The notes beneath the pieces were generated by a model. That model was not told the origin of the DNA. It worked only from the letters and a program-made list of their open reading frames with translations, and did not search any database. Below are positions 18,201 to 27,473 of a stretch of DNA of 64,000 nt, piece after piece. This DNA is from Methanocalculus alkaliphilus (lineage in GTDB: Archaea; Halobacteriota; Methanomicrobia; Methanomicrobiales; Methanocorpusculaceae). The number at the start of each line of letters is the position of its first letter. Position 1 is the stretch's first letter. The translations under genes were made by a program, and so were the position numbers. Location: assembly GCF_024170505.1 (NCBI RefSeq), contig NZ_JALJYG010000007.1, positions 1 through 64,000 on the forward strand, given 5' to 3'.

Positions 18201-21200
18201 CAGCAACTCTCCAATCGTCCTTCCCACCATCTTCTCCTTTGGCAGGAATAACCGATCATCATCAGGGCTGAGGATATCGAGGTACGTTCCCTCGCTGTCA
18301 AGCCGGATAAGGATGTCAGGAATCGCGGTCAGGATCGCATGTTGAAGGGCTTCACTCCCCCGGAGCTTCAGCTCCTGCTCCTTCTGAGGTGTAATGTCCC
18401 GGATCGTCTCGATCCCGCCGATACACCGGCCGGAGTCGTCATACAGGGGGACCGCACGAATCCAGAGGGCGGCTCTTCTCCCCCTGGGGGTCGCATCCAT
18501 CGTCTCTGCCTCAATAACATCCCCTTCTCTACGGACGGATGTATATGCATCACATCCACCCGTCACGCCCCGGGCGATATCGATGAGGATGGGCTTTCGC
18601 TCCCCGTAGAGGGGAACCGCATACGCATAGTCTCCCTCTCCGATCATATCGCCTGCAGGAACGCCGGTCAGCTCCTCCATCGCCTGGTTCCAGGCGGTCA
18701 CGACCCCCTCTGCATCCACCGCAAGGGTCGGATCGGGGAGGGTATCGATGATCCGTGCAAGCTGATTTTTAATACGTTCGTTCTCTCTCTGGAGGGTGAG
18801 TACCTCTTCGAGCTGTGATCGGATCTCCTCCTCGGCTCCCGCAAGCTCTTCATTCCGCTGCCTGAGATCCTCCTCCATCAGCTTCCGATCGTTGATATCA
18901 ACTGCAACCCCGTACCCGATGATGCTTCCATCAGACCGTGCTTCAGGTACTTCCCTGAGAAAGATCCACCTGATATCGCCATTTCGGTCCCAGATCCGGA
19001 ACTCGGTCGTCAGCTGGCTCATCGTTCCAAGCGACGCCGCTTCAAGCCTGGCAAGCTGCTCATAATCCTCCGGGATGATCCGGCTGTACAGGAGGGAGGC
19101 ATCCTGACAGGCCTGATCAACCGTTATTCCGCAGATCGATTCAATCCCGGAGCTGACGTACAGGAAGCGGCGTTCTCCGGACGGGCTCGTCTCAATCTGA
19201 TAGATGATGCTATCCGGGATGGTGTCACTGATGATCCGGATCTGCTCCTCAAGCAGCCGCTGGTCGGTGATGTCCTGGCCCTGAGCGATTGTTGCGATGA
19301 TCCCCCCGTTGCCGATGATGGCTGCCGAATTCCAGCGGATGATCCTCTTTGTTCCCTTCCTTGTGAGGATTGGGATCTCACGATCCATCCACCCTTCTCC
19401 GGCGCCCGCCCTGCGAATATATTCCATCGCCCTTTTCCGATCTTTGGGATCAAAGAGGATCGTAAGATCGGATCCAATCGCCTCCATCTCTGAGATCCCG
19501 GTGAGCTCTTCAAACGCATTGTTGAAGAGGGTGATCCGGCACTCACTATCCCAGACGATGATTGGGCAGCTGGCGTGGGTGATCAGTTTCCCGAGGTACT
19601 CGTTCGATTCTGACAGCCTCTTCTGTACCGAGACGAGCTCATCGACCTGTGACCGCATCTCCTCCTCTGCTCCCGCAAGCTCTTCATGTGCCCTCCTGGA
19701 ACGGATGGTCTTCCAGAGCCCGTCCATCAGGAGGGTGAGCTGGCGGAGATCCTGGTCTGAGTAAGGCTCCTCTTTATTGCCGACCCCTGCAACGAGGACG
19801 ATCCGTCCATCATCAAAGATCGGGAGATTCATATGCCGTGTGATCGGGAGATGCCCCTCCGGATATCCCTTCTTGAGGGGGTTATCTGCCTGGTAGTCAT
19901 TTGTTATGACCGGTCTCCGCTGCCTGACCGCCTCTCCCCAGAGCCCTGTCTCAGAGACGGGATAGACCATCGGCGTATCCAGTACACCGCAATCATCCAT
20001 CGCAGTCTGAGACCAGGAGTACATCGTCATCAATGACTCATCAGGTGAGAGGAACGCAAGATACCCGACCTGGCTTTCGGTGATAGTGACAGCCCGTTCA
20101 ATCGCGGTATCGATGATCGCCGTCTCGGGCTGATCTGCAATCTCCGCAAGCTCAAGGAGGGCGGCCATCCGGCGTTCGTTCAGCTCACGCTCCTTCTCTA
20201 CCCCTATCCTCCCGGTGATATCCCGGATATAGGCGAGAATATAGGTCTTCCCCTCCATCCCGACCCTTGTAAGGAAGACCTCGGCATCGAAGGTTGAGCC
20301 ATCCCCTGGCCGCCTGGCCTTCCATGGGAAGAGGAGGTTCTCCCCTGCAATGACCCGCTCCCACTTCCCGGCAACCTCTTTCATTGACGACCCGGGACCA
20401 CTAAACTCTGCAATGGTAAGCCTGAGTGCCTCCTCCCGGGTGACACCATACATCGAGAGCATCGTCTCGTTGACATCAAGGACTGTCCCCTTCAGATCAT
20501 GGATGAAGATTGCATCATATGAATGGTCGATGAAGGTCCGGAAGAGATCCCGGGACTGGCGGAGCTCATCCTGCACCGAGACGATATCATCAAGCTGTGA
20601 TCGCATCTCCTCATCTGCAGCCGCAAGTGCTTCGTTCTTCTCGAGGAGTGCCTCCTGTGCTCTCTTCTGTTCAAGAGCTCCTGAAAAGAGGCTTGCACTG
20701 ATCCTGAGGAGATCTCCTTCTTCTTCTCCCCATGTACGTTCCGAGAGGTTATTGTCAAGCCCGATGAATCCGGCTATCTCTCCCCCGATGATGATCGAAT
20801 GGACGATCAATGATTCGATACCCTGTGCCGCCAGGATATCCCGTTCAGCTGCTGCCTCGTCAGGGAGTGATGCGACACTGTTGATCCCGAAGTGCCCGTC
20901 TCCCTTTAACCTCTCCATCCACCAGGTAAAATGGGATGTCGGGAGATCCTGGAGATCTTCTTTCTGGGGGGTGATGCCATCTGCACACCACTCATGGGTG
21001 TTATCAACCACATGCCGCTCCTGGGTGAAGAGGAAGAGGTAGGCACGGGAAGCGTTTGTAAACTTTCCAATTTCAGAGAGTGCCTGGTTTGCCGCGATAT
21101 CAAATGAGTTCGCATACAGGAAGAGCGAGGAGATGTCAGCCACCAACCGCTCAAACTCGAGCCGGTATGAGACCTCCTCCTCTGCCCGCCGCCTCCCGAT

Positions 21201-21578
21201 CGCATGCTCGAGCTTCTTTGCAAGCTCGGCAAACTGTGACTTGGGATCTCCGCCCTTCTGAAGATAGAAGTCAGCACCGTTGTTGAGCGCCTCAATGACG
21301 ACATCCTCGCGCCCCTTCCCGGTGAAGATGATGAACGGGACCCTGCACTCCGCCTTTCTGATCTCCTGTAAGAGTTCAATCCCGTTCATGCAGGGCATCT
21401 GGTAGTCGGAGATGACGGCATCGTATCCCCCGGTGAGCACCCTGCCAAGGGCACTCTCCGGATCCGCCTCAACATCCACTGCGTAATGGCCGGTCCGTTC
21501 GAGGAATATCTTTCCAATCTCAAGGAGGGCCGGCTCATCATCGATATAGATGATCCGAAACGGGGAGGATTGAGTCAT
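15231..21578 (-). CDS. Giant receiver-PAS-GAF hybrid histidine kinase
   Basis: 2115 residues, apparently soluble. Order: receiver domain 1-120 (acidic D13/D14, phospho-acceptor D58 in ISDYQMP, K108); GAF 140-300; PAS 340-455; GAF 470-625; PAS 655-775; PAS 780-900; PAS 937-1055; PAS 1075-1190; GAF-like 1195-1310; PAS 1345-1465; PAS 1485-1600; GAF 1610-1770; PAS 1780-1895; kinase core with H-box TRHDIANQ (His1922), a degenerate N-box (NLMENTERYA), G1 DDGPGIP and G2 GLGLFF. Domain borders are approximate. The receiver at the N-terminus is reversed relative to most hybrid kinases. Four similar short linkers (EEEMRSQLDELVSVQ-like) recur between modules, indicating internal duplication. The ligand is unknown; a DnaQ-like gene follows 3 bases downstream. 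Confidence 0.9.
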   Translation of the reverse strand: MTQSSPFRIIYIDDEPALLEIGKIFLERTGHYAVDVEADPESALGRVLTGGYDAVISDYQMPCMNGIELLQEIRKAECRVPFIIFTGKGREDVVIEALNNGADFYLQKGGDPKSQFAELAKKLEHAIGRRRAEEEVSYRLEFERLVADISSLFLYANSFDIAANQALSEIGKFTNASRAYLFLFTQERHVVDNTHEWCADGITPQKEDLQDLPTSHFTWWMERLKGDGHFGINSVASLPDEAAAERDILAAQGIESLIVHSIIIGGEIAGFIGLDNNLSERTWGEEEGDLLRISASLFSGALEQKRAQEALLEKNEALAAADEEMRSQLDDIVSVQDELRQSRDLFRTFIDHSYDAIFIHDLKGTVLDVNETMLSMYGVTREEALRLTIAEFSGPGSSMKEVAGKWERVIAGENLLFPWKARRPGDGSTFDAEVFLTRVGMEGKTYILAYIRDITGRIGVEKERELNERRMAALLELAEIADQPETAIIDTAIERAVTITESQVGYLAFLSPDESLMTMYSWSQTAMDDCGVLDTPMVYPVSETGLWGEAVRQRRPVITNDYQADNPLKKGYPEGHLPITRHMNLPIFDDGRIVLVAGVGNKEEPYSDQDLRQLTLLMDGLWKTIRSRRAHEELAGAEEEMRSQVDELVSVQKRLSESNEYLGKLITHASCPIIVWDSECRITLFNNAFEELTGISEMEAIGSDLTILFDPKDRKRAMEYIRRAGAGEGWMDREIPILTRKGTKRIIRWNSAAIIGNGGIIATIAQGQDITDQRLLEEQIRIISDTIPDSIIYQIETSPSGERRFLYVSSGIESICGITVDQACQDASLLYSRIIPEDYEQLARLEAASLGTMSQLTTEFRIWDRNGDIRWIFLREVPEARSDGSIIGYGVAVDINDRKLMEEDLRQRNEELAGAEEEIRSQLEEVLTLQRENERIKNQLARIIDTLPDPTLAVDAEGVVTAWNQAMEELTGVPAGDMIGEGDYAYAVPLYGERKPILIDIARGVTGGCDAYTSVRREGDVIEAETMDATPRGRRAALWIRAVPLYDDSGRCIGGIETIRDITPQKEQELKLRGSEALQHAILTAIPDILIRLDSEGTYLDILSPDDDRLFLPKEKMVGRTIGELLSPDIGERTGGAIRAALATGDVQQIEYTLDVPAGTLHFEARIAPYADDEVVAIIRDVTSEKNATTALHERVKEAGCLYRISSLVGQMGMNIDEILGESAKMIPTGYRHPDILSVQITVADQIYSTEGFRETPWSLQSAIIAGDQAVGDIGLFYHEDRAFLEEEEALLETIAALLGRYLEQIRSREMLLVKNDDLQAAEEEMRSQLDELILMQAEIAAGRERLLQIIESLPEPTFVVDESGVVTAWNLAMGQMSGIPAADIIGKGNFEYSLFLYSERRPILIDIARGVGDISMYPSLRQKGNIIEVETDDARPRGREAILWARAVPLFDDHGRCTGAIETIRDVTEIRKAQERLRQNEEKYRALIENLTELVYSLDTDGKITYLSPNVEGITGYSRDELIGQTIGDFIHPDQVAGQVEVFNKVVAGNPVVTEFGFRRKDGSYIWMRTSARPVIRDDGVVSIQGILTDITDRKEAEEEVLLHLIRTKNLLDLYRLGDAPEEEMMAFALDASKEMAESRYAFIGLLSPDESVMAIHSWSEEVMADCRMDHGPVAIPVRTSGILGECVRMREAVIINEYAGDHSAKKGCPDGHVAITRFLAVPIFMGGRIAAVIAVANKDEHYMEDDADALVTLGNMTYGILRRREAEVKIRESEERFRRLAENAGDIIYRVDLLPSQRFTYLNPAVTRITGYTPEDHYHDPMLGYTIIHPDDRHLLTDLADGERLAEPLLLRWIRRDGEIIWVEQKNVPVYDDGGRMIAIEGIARDITAAKLIDDELARNAAAIADANRKLNLMTGITRHDIANQLTVLGGYLSLSQEMATDETLAKYLNRMDEATRWIRRQIEFTREYQELGVKAPAWQKVGEQLAGIGSRAIPIIDETGDTAIFADPLLPQTFANLMENTERYATGATRVRVFCEEDGGDLLLVWEDDGPGIPEKEKKKIFERGVGKNTGLGLFFIREILGITRITITEEGVDGEGARFVMRVPEGEWRKG

Positions 21579-21927
21579 CTGATATATTTATATCATTCCG
21601 AGCATCTTTATCCTTCCGAACTATGGGGTGTGTATACTATCTCATGAATAATTCGATCCCAGACTCCCCACCGATGCGCCACGACGGTTGAAAGGCTTCC
21701 TCTCTCCCCCTCTCACCAGCCGGGGCACGGACAAATCCCTCTGCCTGAACCCCCATTCTCCCCCGGATCCTCTCCACTCATCGGCTGGCCGGTATCGGTG
21801 ATCCTGCAGATCAAACCAGAAGCGCTTTGTTGGAGGAGTATCAACCGTACAGGACCTTGTAGATACGTCCCCTCACCCAGTCCGGGATGCCGGGGAGGTA
21901 TGATCTGCATTTTACTGGTGGTTAGAG
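21579..21927. other. Intergenic region between divergent kinase and cetZ genes
   Basis: 349 bases. The end near 21580-21640 is AT-rich and holds possible promoter elements for the minus-strand kinase (GGATAAAG, read on the minus strand, about 30 bases before its start). The rest is C-rich and has no convincing ORF or RNA. A TGGTGGT purine-rich stretch 7-14 bases before the cetZ ATG may be its ribosome site. Confidence 0.5.
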
Positions 21928-23091
21928 ATGAGAGTATTTTTTATCGGATATGGACAGGCCGGGGGCAAGATCGTTGATATGTTCCTTGCAATGGATAAGA
22001 AGATCCAGGGGAACAGCTTCCGGGGTATCGCTGTAAATACCGCACGAACCGATCTGATGGGGCTCAAGCACATCGAGATGAAGGATCGCCTCCTCATCGG
22101 CCAGACGGTCGTCAAGGGGCATGGTGTCGGGACCGACAACGTCACCGGCGCAAAGATCGCCGCTGATGAGATCGATACCATCATCAATGCCATCGATATG
22201 CGGGGGACCCATGACATCGATGCTTTTATCGTCGTTGCAGGTCTTGGAGGGGGAACCGGCTCCGGGGGAACCCCGGTCCTCTGTCGGCACCTGAAGCGTA
22301 TCTACCGGGAGCCGGTCTATGTCCTCGGGATGATCCCGGCTCCGGAGGAGGGGAAACTCTACTCCTATAATGCCGCACGGAGCCTTGCAACACTCGTCAA
22401 GGAGGCGGATAACACCTTCATCTTTGATAACAGTGCATGGAAGAGTGAGGGGGAGAGTGTCAAGGCAGGATACGATACCCTCAATGACGAGCTTGTCCGC
22501 CGATTCGGCGTCCTCTTCCGGGCAGGAGAGGTTGGAAAGCTGGGTGTCGGTGAGATGGTCGTCGATTCGTCCGAGTTCATCAATACCCTCCGGGGCGGGG
22601 GCATCTCAACCGTCGGATATGCCATCTCCGAGGTGACCACAAAGACCAAGCCCAAGAAGAGTCTCTTCTCCGGATTTGGGAAGAAGAAGGAGGAGGCCGA
22701 GAGCCCCCTGACCGGGGAGGATAAGTCTGCAAAGATCATCGGGGTCATCCGGCGGGCGATGCTCGGCAGGCTGACACTCCCCTGCGACTATACCACAGCA
22801 GAGCGGGCACTGGTTCTTGTTGCCGGCCCTCCAAATGAACTGGATCGGAAGGGTGTCGAGAAGTCCAAGTCATGGGTTGAGGAGAATATCGCCGGGGTCG
22901 AGGTCCGGGGCGGTGACTATCCTGTGGATTCATCATATATCGCCGGGGTCGTCATCCTTGCGTCCATCGGTAATGCCCCCCGGATCACCGAACTCCTTGA
23001 GATCGCCAAGGAGACGAAGAAGGATGTCCTCGTCTCCCAGGAGCGGAGATCGACGATGTTTGAGGATGCCGTCGATCCCCTCTTTGAGTGA
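21928..23091 (+). CDS. CetZ-family tubulin/FtsZ homologue
   Basis: 387 residues. The N-terminal FFIGYGQAGGKI and the tubulin signature GLGGGTGSGG (about 109-118) form the GTP site; the N-terminal Rossmann fold and C-terminal domain are both present. The GYGQAGG start, TDL region and lack of a typical FtsZ tail fit archaeal CetZ rather than division FtsZ. CetZ proteins in haloarchaea act in cell shape; the role in methanogens is less clear. A lysine-rich stretch (KTKPKKSLFSGFGKKKEE, about 235-255) interrupts the C-terminal domain and could be a surface loop. It is alone on its strand and is followed by the thermosome gene with its own promoter. Confidence 0.87.
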   Translation: MRVFFIGYGQAGGKIVDMFLAMDKKIQGNSFRGIAVNTARTDLMGLKHIEMKDRLLIGQTVVKGHGVGTDNVTGAKIAADEIDTIINAIDMRGTHDIDAFIVVAGLGGGTGSGGTPVLCRHLKRIYREPVYVLGMIPAPEEGKLYSYNAARSLATLVKEADNTFIFDNSAWKSEGESVKAGYDTLNDELVRRFGVLFRAGEVGKLGVGEMVVDSSEFINTLRGGGISTVGYAISEVTTKTKPKKSLFSGFGKKKEEAESPLTGEDKSAKIIGVIRRAMLGRLTLPCDYTTAERALVLVAGPPNELDRKGVEKSKSWVEENIAGVEVRGGDYPVDSSYIAGVVILASIGNAPRITELLEIAKETKKDVLVSQERRSTMFEDAVDPLFE

Positions 23092-23270
23092 TCACCCATC
23101 TGCCATCTTTTCTTTTCCATCGTATGCGCTGATACACCTCTGCAATAACGCCCATTCCTCCTGCCTCTGCCCCTCTCCCCGTTAAATAATTCGTTCATGG
23201 CATGGAATCACGTTCCCGTTCCCGGATGGTCAGGCCTGACAAATGAGACGGCTTCCCCCCGGTTTCAGGG

Positions 23271-23281
23271 TTAAATTTATG
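23271..23281 (+). promoter_or_regulatory. Probable TATA box of the thermosome gene
   Basis: TTAAATTTATG centred near 23276, predicting a start of transcription near 23302, about 10 bases before the preferred ATG at 23313. Confidence 0.5.
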
Positions 23282-23312
23282 TAGACTCTCAAACCACGCA
23301 CCTGTGGTAGTG

Positions 23313-24986
23313 ATGAATATGCAGCAGTACGGAGGAGGACCAGAGATGCAGGCAGGCATCTATCGGGAAGGAACAGAGAAGACGGGCGGCCGTGATGCCC
23401 TGAGCAATAATATTGCCGCCGGAAAAGCCGTAGCTGCCGTCATCCGGACGACGCTTGGCCCTCAGGGGATGGATAAGATGCTCGTCGACTCGATCGGGGA
23501 TGTGGTCATCACCAATGATGGCGTCACCATTCTGCAGGAGATGGCGATAGAGCATCCTGCCGCAAAGATGATGGTCGGGATCGCAAAGACCCAGGATGAC
23601 GAGGCCGGGGATGGAACCACGACCGCCGTTCTCCTCGCGGGGGAGCTCCTCAAAACGGCGGAGGCCCTCATCGACCAGGACCTTCATCCGACCGTCATTG
23701 TGCAGGGATACCGGATGGCACAGGAGAAGGCAGCATCGATCCTTGATGAGCTCTCCTTTGCGGTCGGCCCTGAAGAGAGGGAGATCCTGACCAGGATCGC
23801 CTCAACCGCGATGACCGGGAAGGGTGCGGAGACGACAAAAGAATATCTTGCAGATCTCATCGTCGAGGCTGTCTCGCTGATCACCGATGATGAGGGGCAT
23901 GCGGATGTCACGAATATCCGGATCGAGAAGAAGGTCGGGGGCTCGGCAGACGACGCAGAGATCATCGAGGGGATCGTCATCGATAAGGAGCGGCTTCATC
24001 CGTCGATGCCCGGCTCCGTCACCGATGCCGAGATCCTCCTCCTCAATGCCGCCATCGAGATGAGGAAGACCGAGATCGATGCCGAGATCACCATCACCCG
24101 CCCCGAAGAGCTGGACGGCTATCTGGCACAGGAGGAGGAGATGCAGCGGGAGATGGTCGGGAGGATCATCGCATCCGGTGCGGATGTCGTCTTCTGCCAG
24201 AAAGGGATCGACGAATTTGCTGAGAAGATCCTTGCACAGGCGGGTATCTTTGCCGTACGGAGGATGAAGAAGTCTGATATGGAGACGATTGCGGAGGCGA
24301 CCGGTGCCTCGATCGTCTCCTCCCTTGATGCCATCTCCGGGGATGATCTGGGAAGGGCAGGAATGGTCGGGGAGAAGCGGCTCTCCGGTGAGCGGATGGT
24401 CGTCATCTCAGGGTGCAGAAATCCCCATGCCGTCACCATCGTCGTCAGGGGGGGAACCAGCCATGTGGCAGATGAACTCGGCCTTGCCGTAGAGGACGGG
24501 CTCCGTGCCGTCGGGGCGACCCTTGACGATAAGAAAGCGGTTGCCGGGGGCGGCGCCGTCGAGATCGAACTCTCCCGCCGCCTTTCTGCCTATGGCTCCG
24601 GTATCGGCGGCCGGGAACAGCTCGCCATCGATGCGTTTGCAACCGCCCTTGAGGCGATCCCCCGGACCCTTGCCGAGAATGCCGGCCTTGACCCCATCGA
24701 TATGCTTGCCGCTCTCAGGACTGCACATGAGCAGGGGATGACGACGGCAGGACTCGATCCCGATGCTGAGGGGGCAGTCGATATGCGGGAGGCAGGGGTT
24801 ATCGAGCCGCTCCGGATCAAGGCCCAGGCGATCTCCTCTGCCGCAGAGGCAGCCGCCATGATCCTCAGGATCGATGAGATCATCGCTTCATCCGGAACAG
24901 GCGGTATGCCCTCTGAAGAGGAGATGGCCGCCATGCAGGCGATGGGCGGCATGGGCGGCATGGGCGGCGGCATGCCGATGATGTAG
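23313..24986 (+). CDS. thsA: Thermosome subunit (group II chaperonin)
   Basis: About 557 residues of a group II chaperonin, an ATP-driven double-ring folding machine of the archaeal cytosol. Visible family motifs are [37 protein letters not shown] and the ATPase motif [15 protein letters not shown], plus a Gly/Met-rich C-terminal tail ending GGGMPMM that lines the cavity. I prefer the ATG at 23313 (MNMQQYG); GTG codons at 23304 and 23310 are in frame but would give an unusual start. It has its own upstream TATA box, and a T-run follows the stop. Methanomicrobiales often have several subunits; whether this is α or another cannot be told. Confidence 0.95.
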   Translation: MNMQQYGGGPEMQAGIYREGTEKTGGRDALSNNIAAGKAVAAVIRTTLGPQGMDKMLVDSIGDVVITNDGVTILQEMAIEHPAAKMMVGIAKTQDDEAGDGTTTAVLLAGELLKTAEALIDQDLHPTVIVQGYRMAQEKAASILDELSFAVGPEEREILTRIASTAMTGKGAETTKEYLADLIVEAVSLITDDEGHADVTNIRIEKKVGGSADDAEIIEGIVIDKERLHPSMPGSVTDAEILLLNAAIEMRKTEIDAEITITRPEELDGYLAQEEEMQREMVGRIIASGADVVFCQKGIDEFAEKILAQAGIFAVRRMKKSDMETIAEATGASIVSSLDAISGDDLGRAGMVGEKRLSGERMVVISGCRNPHAVTIVVRGGTSHVADELGLAVEDGLRAVGATLDDKKAVAGGGAVEIELSRRLSAYGSGIGGREQLAIDAFATALEAIPRTLAENAGLDPIDMLAALRTAHEQGMTTAGLDPDAEGAVDMREAGVIEPLRIKAQAISSAAEAAAMILRIDEIIASSGTGGMPSEEEMAAMQAMGGMGGMGGGMPMM

Positions 24987-25008
24987 ATCCCTCATCTCTG
25001 ACCGGATC

Positions 25009-25024
25009 TTCCCTTTTTTTTATT
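25009..25024 (+). terminator. T-rich transcription terminator after the thermosome gene
   Basis: A run of eight T (25014-25021) follows a C-rich stretch about 25 bases after the stop codon. Poly-T tracts are typical archaeal terminators. Confidence 0.5.
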
Positions 25025-25062
25025 GGCATACTATTATCTTCTCATCTGATTGAACTCATTCT

Positions 25063-25536
25063 ATGGACCCACAGCTCCGGATGGCCCGGCCTGGTGATCT
25101 GGCCGGAAACTTCTCGTTGAAAGACCAGAATAACGAGACCTTCAGCCTCCTCGAACACGCAGAGACCCGGCTCCTCCTCTCCTTCCACCCGCTTGCATGG
25201 ACCGACTTCTGTGCAAAGCAGATGCTCTCCCTCGAAGAGAACCGGGATACCTTCGCATCGCTTGAGACGTACTGCGTCGGGATCAGCGTCGATTCGGTCC
25301 CCTGCAAGAAGGCATGGGCCGCAAGCCTCGGTATCCGGCATACCCGGATCCTCTGCGACTTCTGGCCGCATGGCCAGGTGGCCAGGCAGTTTGGGATCTT
25401 CCGGGAGGCAAACGGCTTTTCGGAACGGGCGAATATCATCGTGGATGCAGATCAGAACGTCATCTTCTCAAAGGTCTATCCCGTCCACAGTGTCCCGGAT
25501 ATCCATGAGATCATCAGTTTTCTGGAGAAGGGGTAA
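25063..25536 (+). CDS. Peroxiredoxin (AhpC/TSA, BCP/AhpE-like)
   Basis: 157 residues of thioredoxin-fold peroxiredoxin that would reduce H2O2 and organic peroxides in the cytosol. The active-site segment is FHPLAWTDFC, giving the T47-x-x-C50 pattern with C50 as peroxidatic Cys. A conserved Arg lies in FSERANIIVD (R122). Other cysteines (C71, C81, C98) could act as a resolving partner, but none sits in the classic C-terminal position, so 1-Cys or atypical 2-Cys chemistry is open. The gene stands after the thermosome terminator and may be part of a stress group; that is inference. Confidence 0.85.
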   Translation: MDPQLRMARPGDLAGNFSLKDQNNETFSLLEHAETRLLLSFHPLAWTDFCAKQMLSLEENRDTFASLETYCVGISVDSVPCKKAWAASLGIRHTRILCDFWPHGQVARQFGIFREANGFSERANIIVDADQNVIFSKVYPVHSVPDIHEIISFLEKG

Positions 25537-25596
25537 GGATCCGGGCTCCCGCCGATAACAGAAACGCTTTCATCTCCGGCACCTGATACCTTCTGT

Positions 25597-26844
25597 ATGT
25601 TCAATAAGCTGCGTGCACTCCTTGGCAGGAAGGAGGAGAAGCCGGAGAGCCTGGTTCTCCCTTCCGCCGACCTCCCCGGCTGGCTTGACCGGAAGGAAGA
25701 AGAATACCAGGCAGAGCTTGCCACCAGGATGGAGGCGCCGCAGACTGAGATTGCTCTTGCATTACAATCGATCCGGGATCTCATCGCTACCATCGATCAT
25801 GATCCTGAGAACGACGAGCTCCATCCGAAGGTGAAATCGGTGATAAAGACCGCCCGGCCGCAGGCGATCCGATCCCTGACGCTGATCCTTGAGAAGGAGC
25901 CGGCCGGTCCCCCGAGGGAGTACTATGCAACCGCAGCCGAGATCCTCAAAGGCTGTATCACCGTTGCAAAAGGGCCGGGGAAGTACCTTGCCGCCGCCTA
26001 CAATGAGGAGATGGCACAGTACCGCCGGATCATCAAGGAGATAGGCCGTGCCGTCAACGACATGACAAAGGCGATCGGCGAGGATGATGCCAGGCAGGCA
26101 CGGCTCCGGGAGATCCGTGATATGCATGGGAAGGTTCTGGAGATGGTCCGGGTGCATGAGACGGCGCTTAGGACGATCAAATCCGCCAATGAGGAGATTG
26201 ATCACCTCGATTATAAAAAAGAGGAGCTTCAGGCGGCGATTGAGGCGGTCGATACCGGGGATGTCGCGGAGCGGATCGAGGCAGCGGTGGCAGAACGGGA
26301 GGCTGCGATCCGGCATCTCGCTCAGATACGGGCTCCGGCAGGCTCTGTCCTCGGGAGAGCAGAGAAGCTCCTCAGACGGCATAAGGCACCGGTCGGGGAT
26401 ATCCAGGAGCTCCAGAAGATCTGCAAAGAGGATCATCCCCGGAGGGAGGCACTGGATCTCATCCCGCCGGTCCTCTCCTCGATCCGATCCCTCATCCAGT
26501 CCGGCGAGCTGCAGCTGAAGAACCGGGAGGAGCAGCAGCTCTTCTCAGGCGATCACTTCGCAGAATCGATGAAGAAGGTCTATGAGGAGTACCTGGCGGC
26601 TGAAGAGAAACTCGCTACAGTACGGCAGGAGGCGGCCCGCCATCCGGGGGTACAGGAGGAGATCCGGTTAAGCGGGGAGCTGACCGTTGCTATCGAGAAG
26701 CAGGAAGCCCTGAAGAAGGATACTGCAAAGGCTGAGGAGGAGCGTCGAAGGATCGAGGAGGAGTACCCGCGTTCCTGTGAGATCCTCATCGACCGTCTCC
26801 AGAAGATTGACCCGGCGGTCAATCCCGAGCTCCCTCATCTCTGA
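25597..26844 (+). CDS. Uncharacterised coiled-coil protein
   Basis: 415 residues, no family recognised. It is highly charged (Glu, Lys, Arg) and almost all helical, with probable coiled coils at about 195-250 (HLDYKKEELQAAIEAVD region) and 335-395 (EEKLATVRQE to AEEERRRIEEEYP). There is no signal peptide, membrane helix or catalytic motif. It starts 60 bases after the peroxiredoxin gene on the same strand; its last 10 bases overlap the end of the convergent membrane-protein gene. A structural or scaffold role is possible, but nothing here shows one. Confidence 0.75.
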   Translation: MFNKLRALLGRKEEKPESLVLPSADLPGWLDRKEEEYQAELATRMEAPQTEIALALQSIRDLIATIDHDPENDELHPKVKSVIKTARPQAIRSLTLILEKEPAGPPREYYATAAEILKGCITVAKGPGKYLAAAYNEEMAQYRRIIKEIGRAVNDMTKAIGEDDARQARLREIRDMHGKVLEMVRVHETALRTIKSANEEIDHLDYKKEELQAAIEAVDTGDVAERIEAAVAEREAAIRHLAQIRAPAGSVLGRAEKLLRRHKAPVGDIQELQKICKEDHPRREALDLIPPVLSSIRSLIQSGELQLKNREEQQLFSGDHFAESMKKVYEEYLAAEEKLATVRQEAARHPGVQEEIRLSGELTVAIEKQEALKKDTAKAEEERRRIEEEYPRSCEILIDRLQKIDPAVNPELPHL

Positions 26845-27305
26845 TGGGCCTCAACGGCTGCCATCATCTCCCCGCCCCTCTTCGTCCCGAGGAGGACCTT
26901 CTGGCCTGACCGGAGCGTGCACCGGAGTACGTCTGCTCCGCTGACGAGATAGGCGATCCCCTGCCCCCGGCAGAACCGTATCCCCCATCCCCCGCAGTCA
27001 CGGATCGGCCGGACCGTCGTCAGGTCAGCCTTCTCCAGATCGCTCCAGGTGATGGTCCGCTCCTTCCGGACCACCGGGGGCATCCGGTAACGGATCCCGG
27101 CGGATGAGACATGGGTCTCAAGCCTGAGTGTCAGAAAGAGGAGGGGAACGATAATCCCGATCGTTCCGAGGATGAAGAGCTGAAGTGGTTTGAGCTCCTG
27201 AACTTCGGTGATGAAGGTGTACCAGGTGACCGTCGCCGTCCCCCCGACGATCGCAATGATGACCGGGTGGCGGAAGTACTGGGTCTCGTGAAAATCTTCT
27301 GCCAT
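26835..27305 (-). CDS. DUF6141-like two-helix membrane protein
   Basis: 156 residues. FHETQYFRHP at the start, two membrane helices (about 13-30 and 42-60) and a C-terminal soluble β-rich region with GGWGIRF and KVLLGTKR segments resemble DUF6141, a PH-like membrane family of unknown function. The ATG at 27305 has no clear ribosome site. It is convergent with, and overlaps by 10 bases, the coiled-coil gene. A conserved 28-base element (27314-27341) begins 9 bases upstream of this start. Confidence 0.7.
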   Translation of the reverse strand: MAEDFHETQYFRHPVIIAIVGGTATVTWYTFITEVQELKPLQLFILGTIGIIVPLLFLTLRLETHVSSAGIRYRMPPVVRKERTITWSDLEKADLTTVRPIRDCGGWGIRFCRGQGIAYLVSGADVLRCTLRSGQKVLLGTKRGGEMMAAVEAHQR

Positions 27306-27313
27306 GAATGATA

Positions 27314-27341
27314 AACTGTATTTATGTATGCTTACGTTAAC
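27314..27341. repeat. 28-base promoter-region repeat, copy 1
   Basis: Matches 30136-30163 at 26 of 28 positions. It begins AACTGTATTTATGT and ends TACGTTAAC. It lies between the divergent DUF6141-like and glycosidase-like genes. The TATTTATG core could be a TATA box, but conservation across all 28 bases suggests a regulator site as well. Confidence 0.6.
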
Positions 27342-27403
27342 CTATCCATTGTATCTGGTGTCTGAAGGTCCGATATGGATATGACCTGAAATATCTTTTA
27401 ATA

Positions 27404-27416
27404 TTTTTATATAAAA
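27404..27416 (+). promoter_or_regulatory. Probable TATA box of the glycosidase-like gene
   Basis: TTTTTATATAAAA, the strongest TATA-like element upstream of 27474. It predicts transcription from about 27437, leaving a leader of roughly 35 bases. Confidence 0.5.
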
Positions 27417-27473
27417 ACTATAATTTTCATTGGATCAGAACTGTCAAATACTGTATCTTCCAAAGACATCGTT

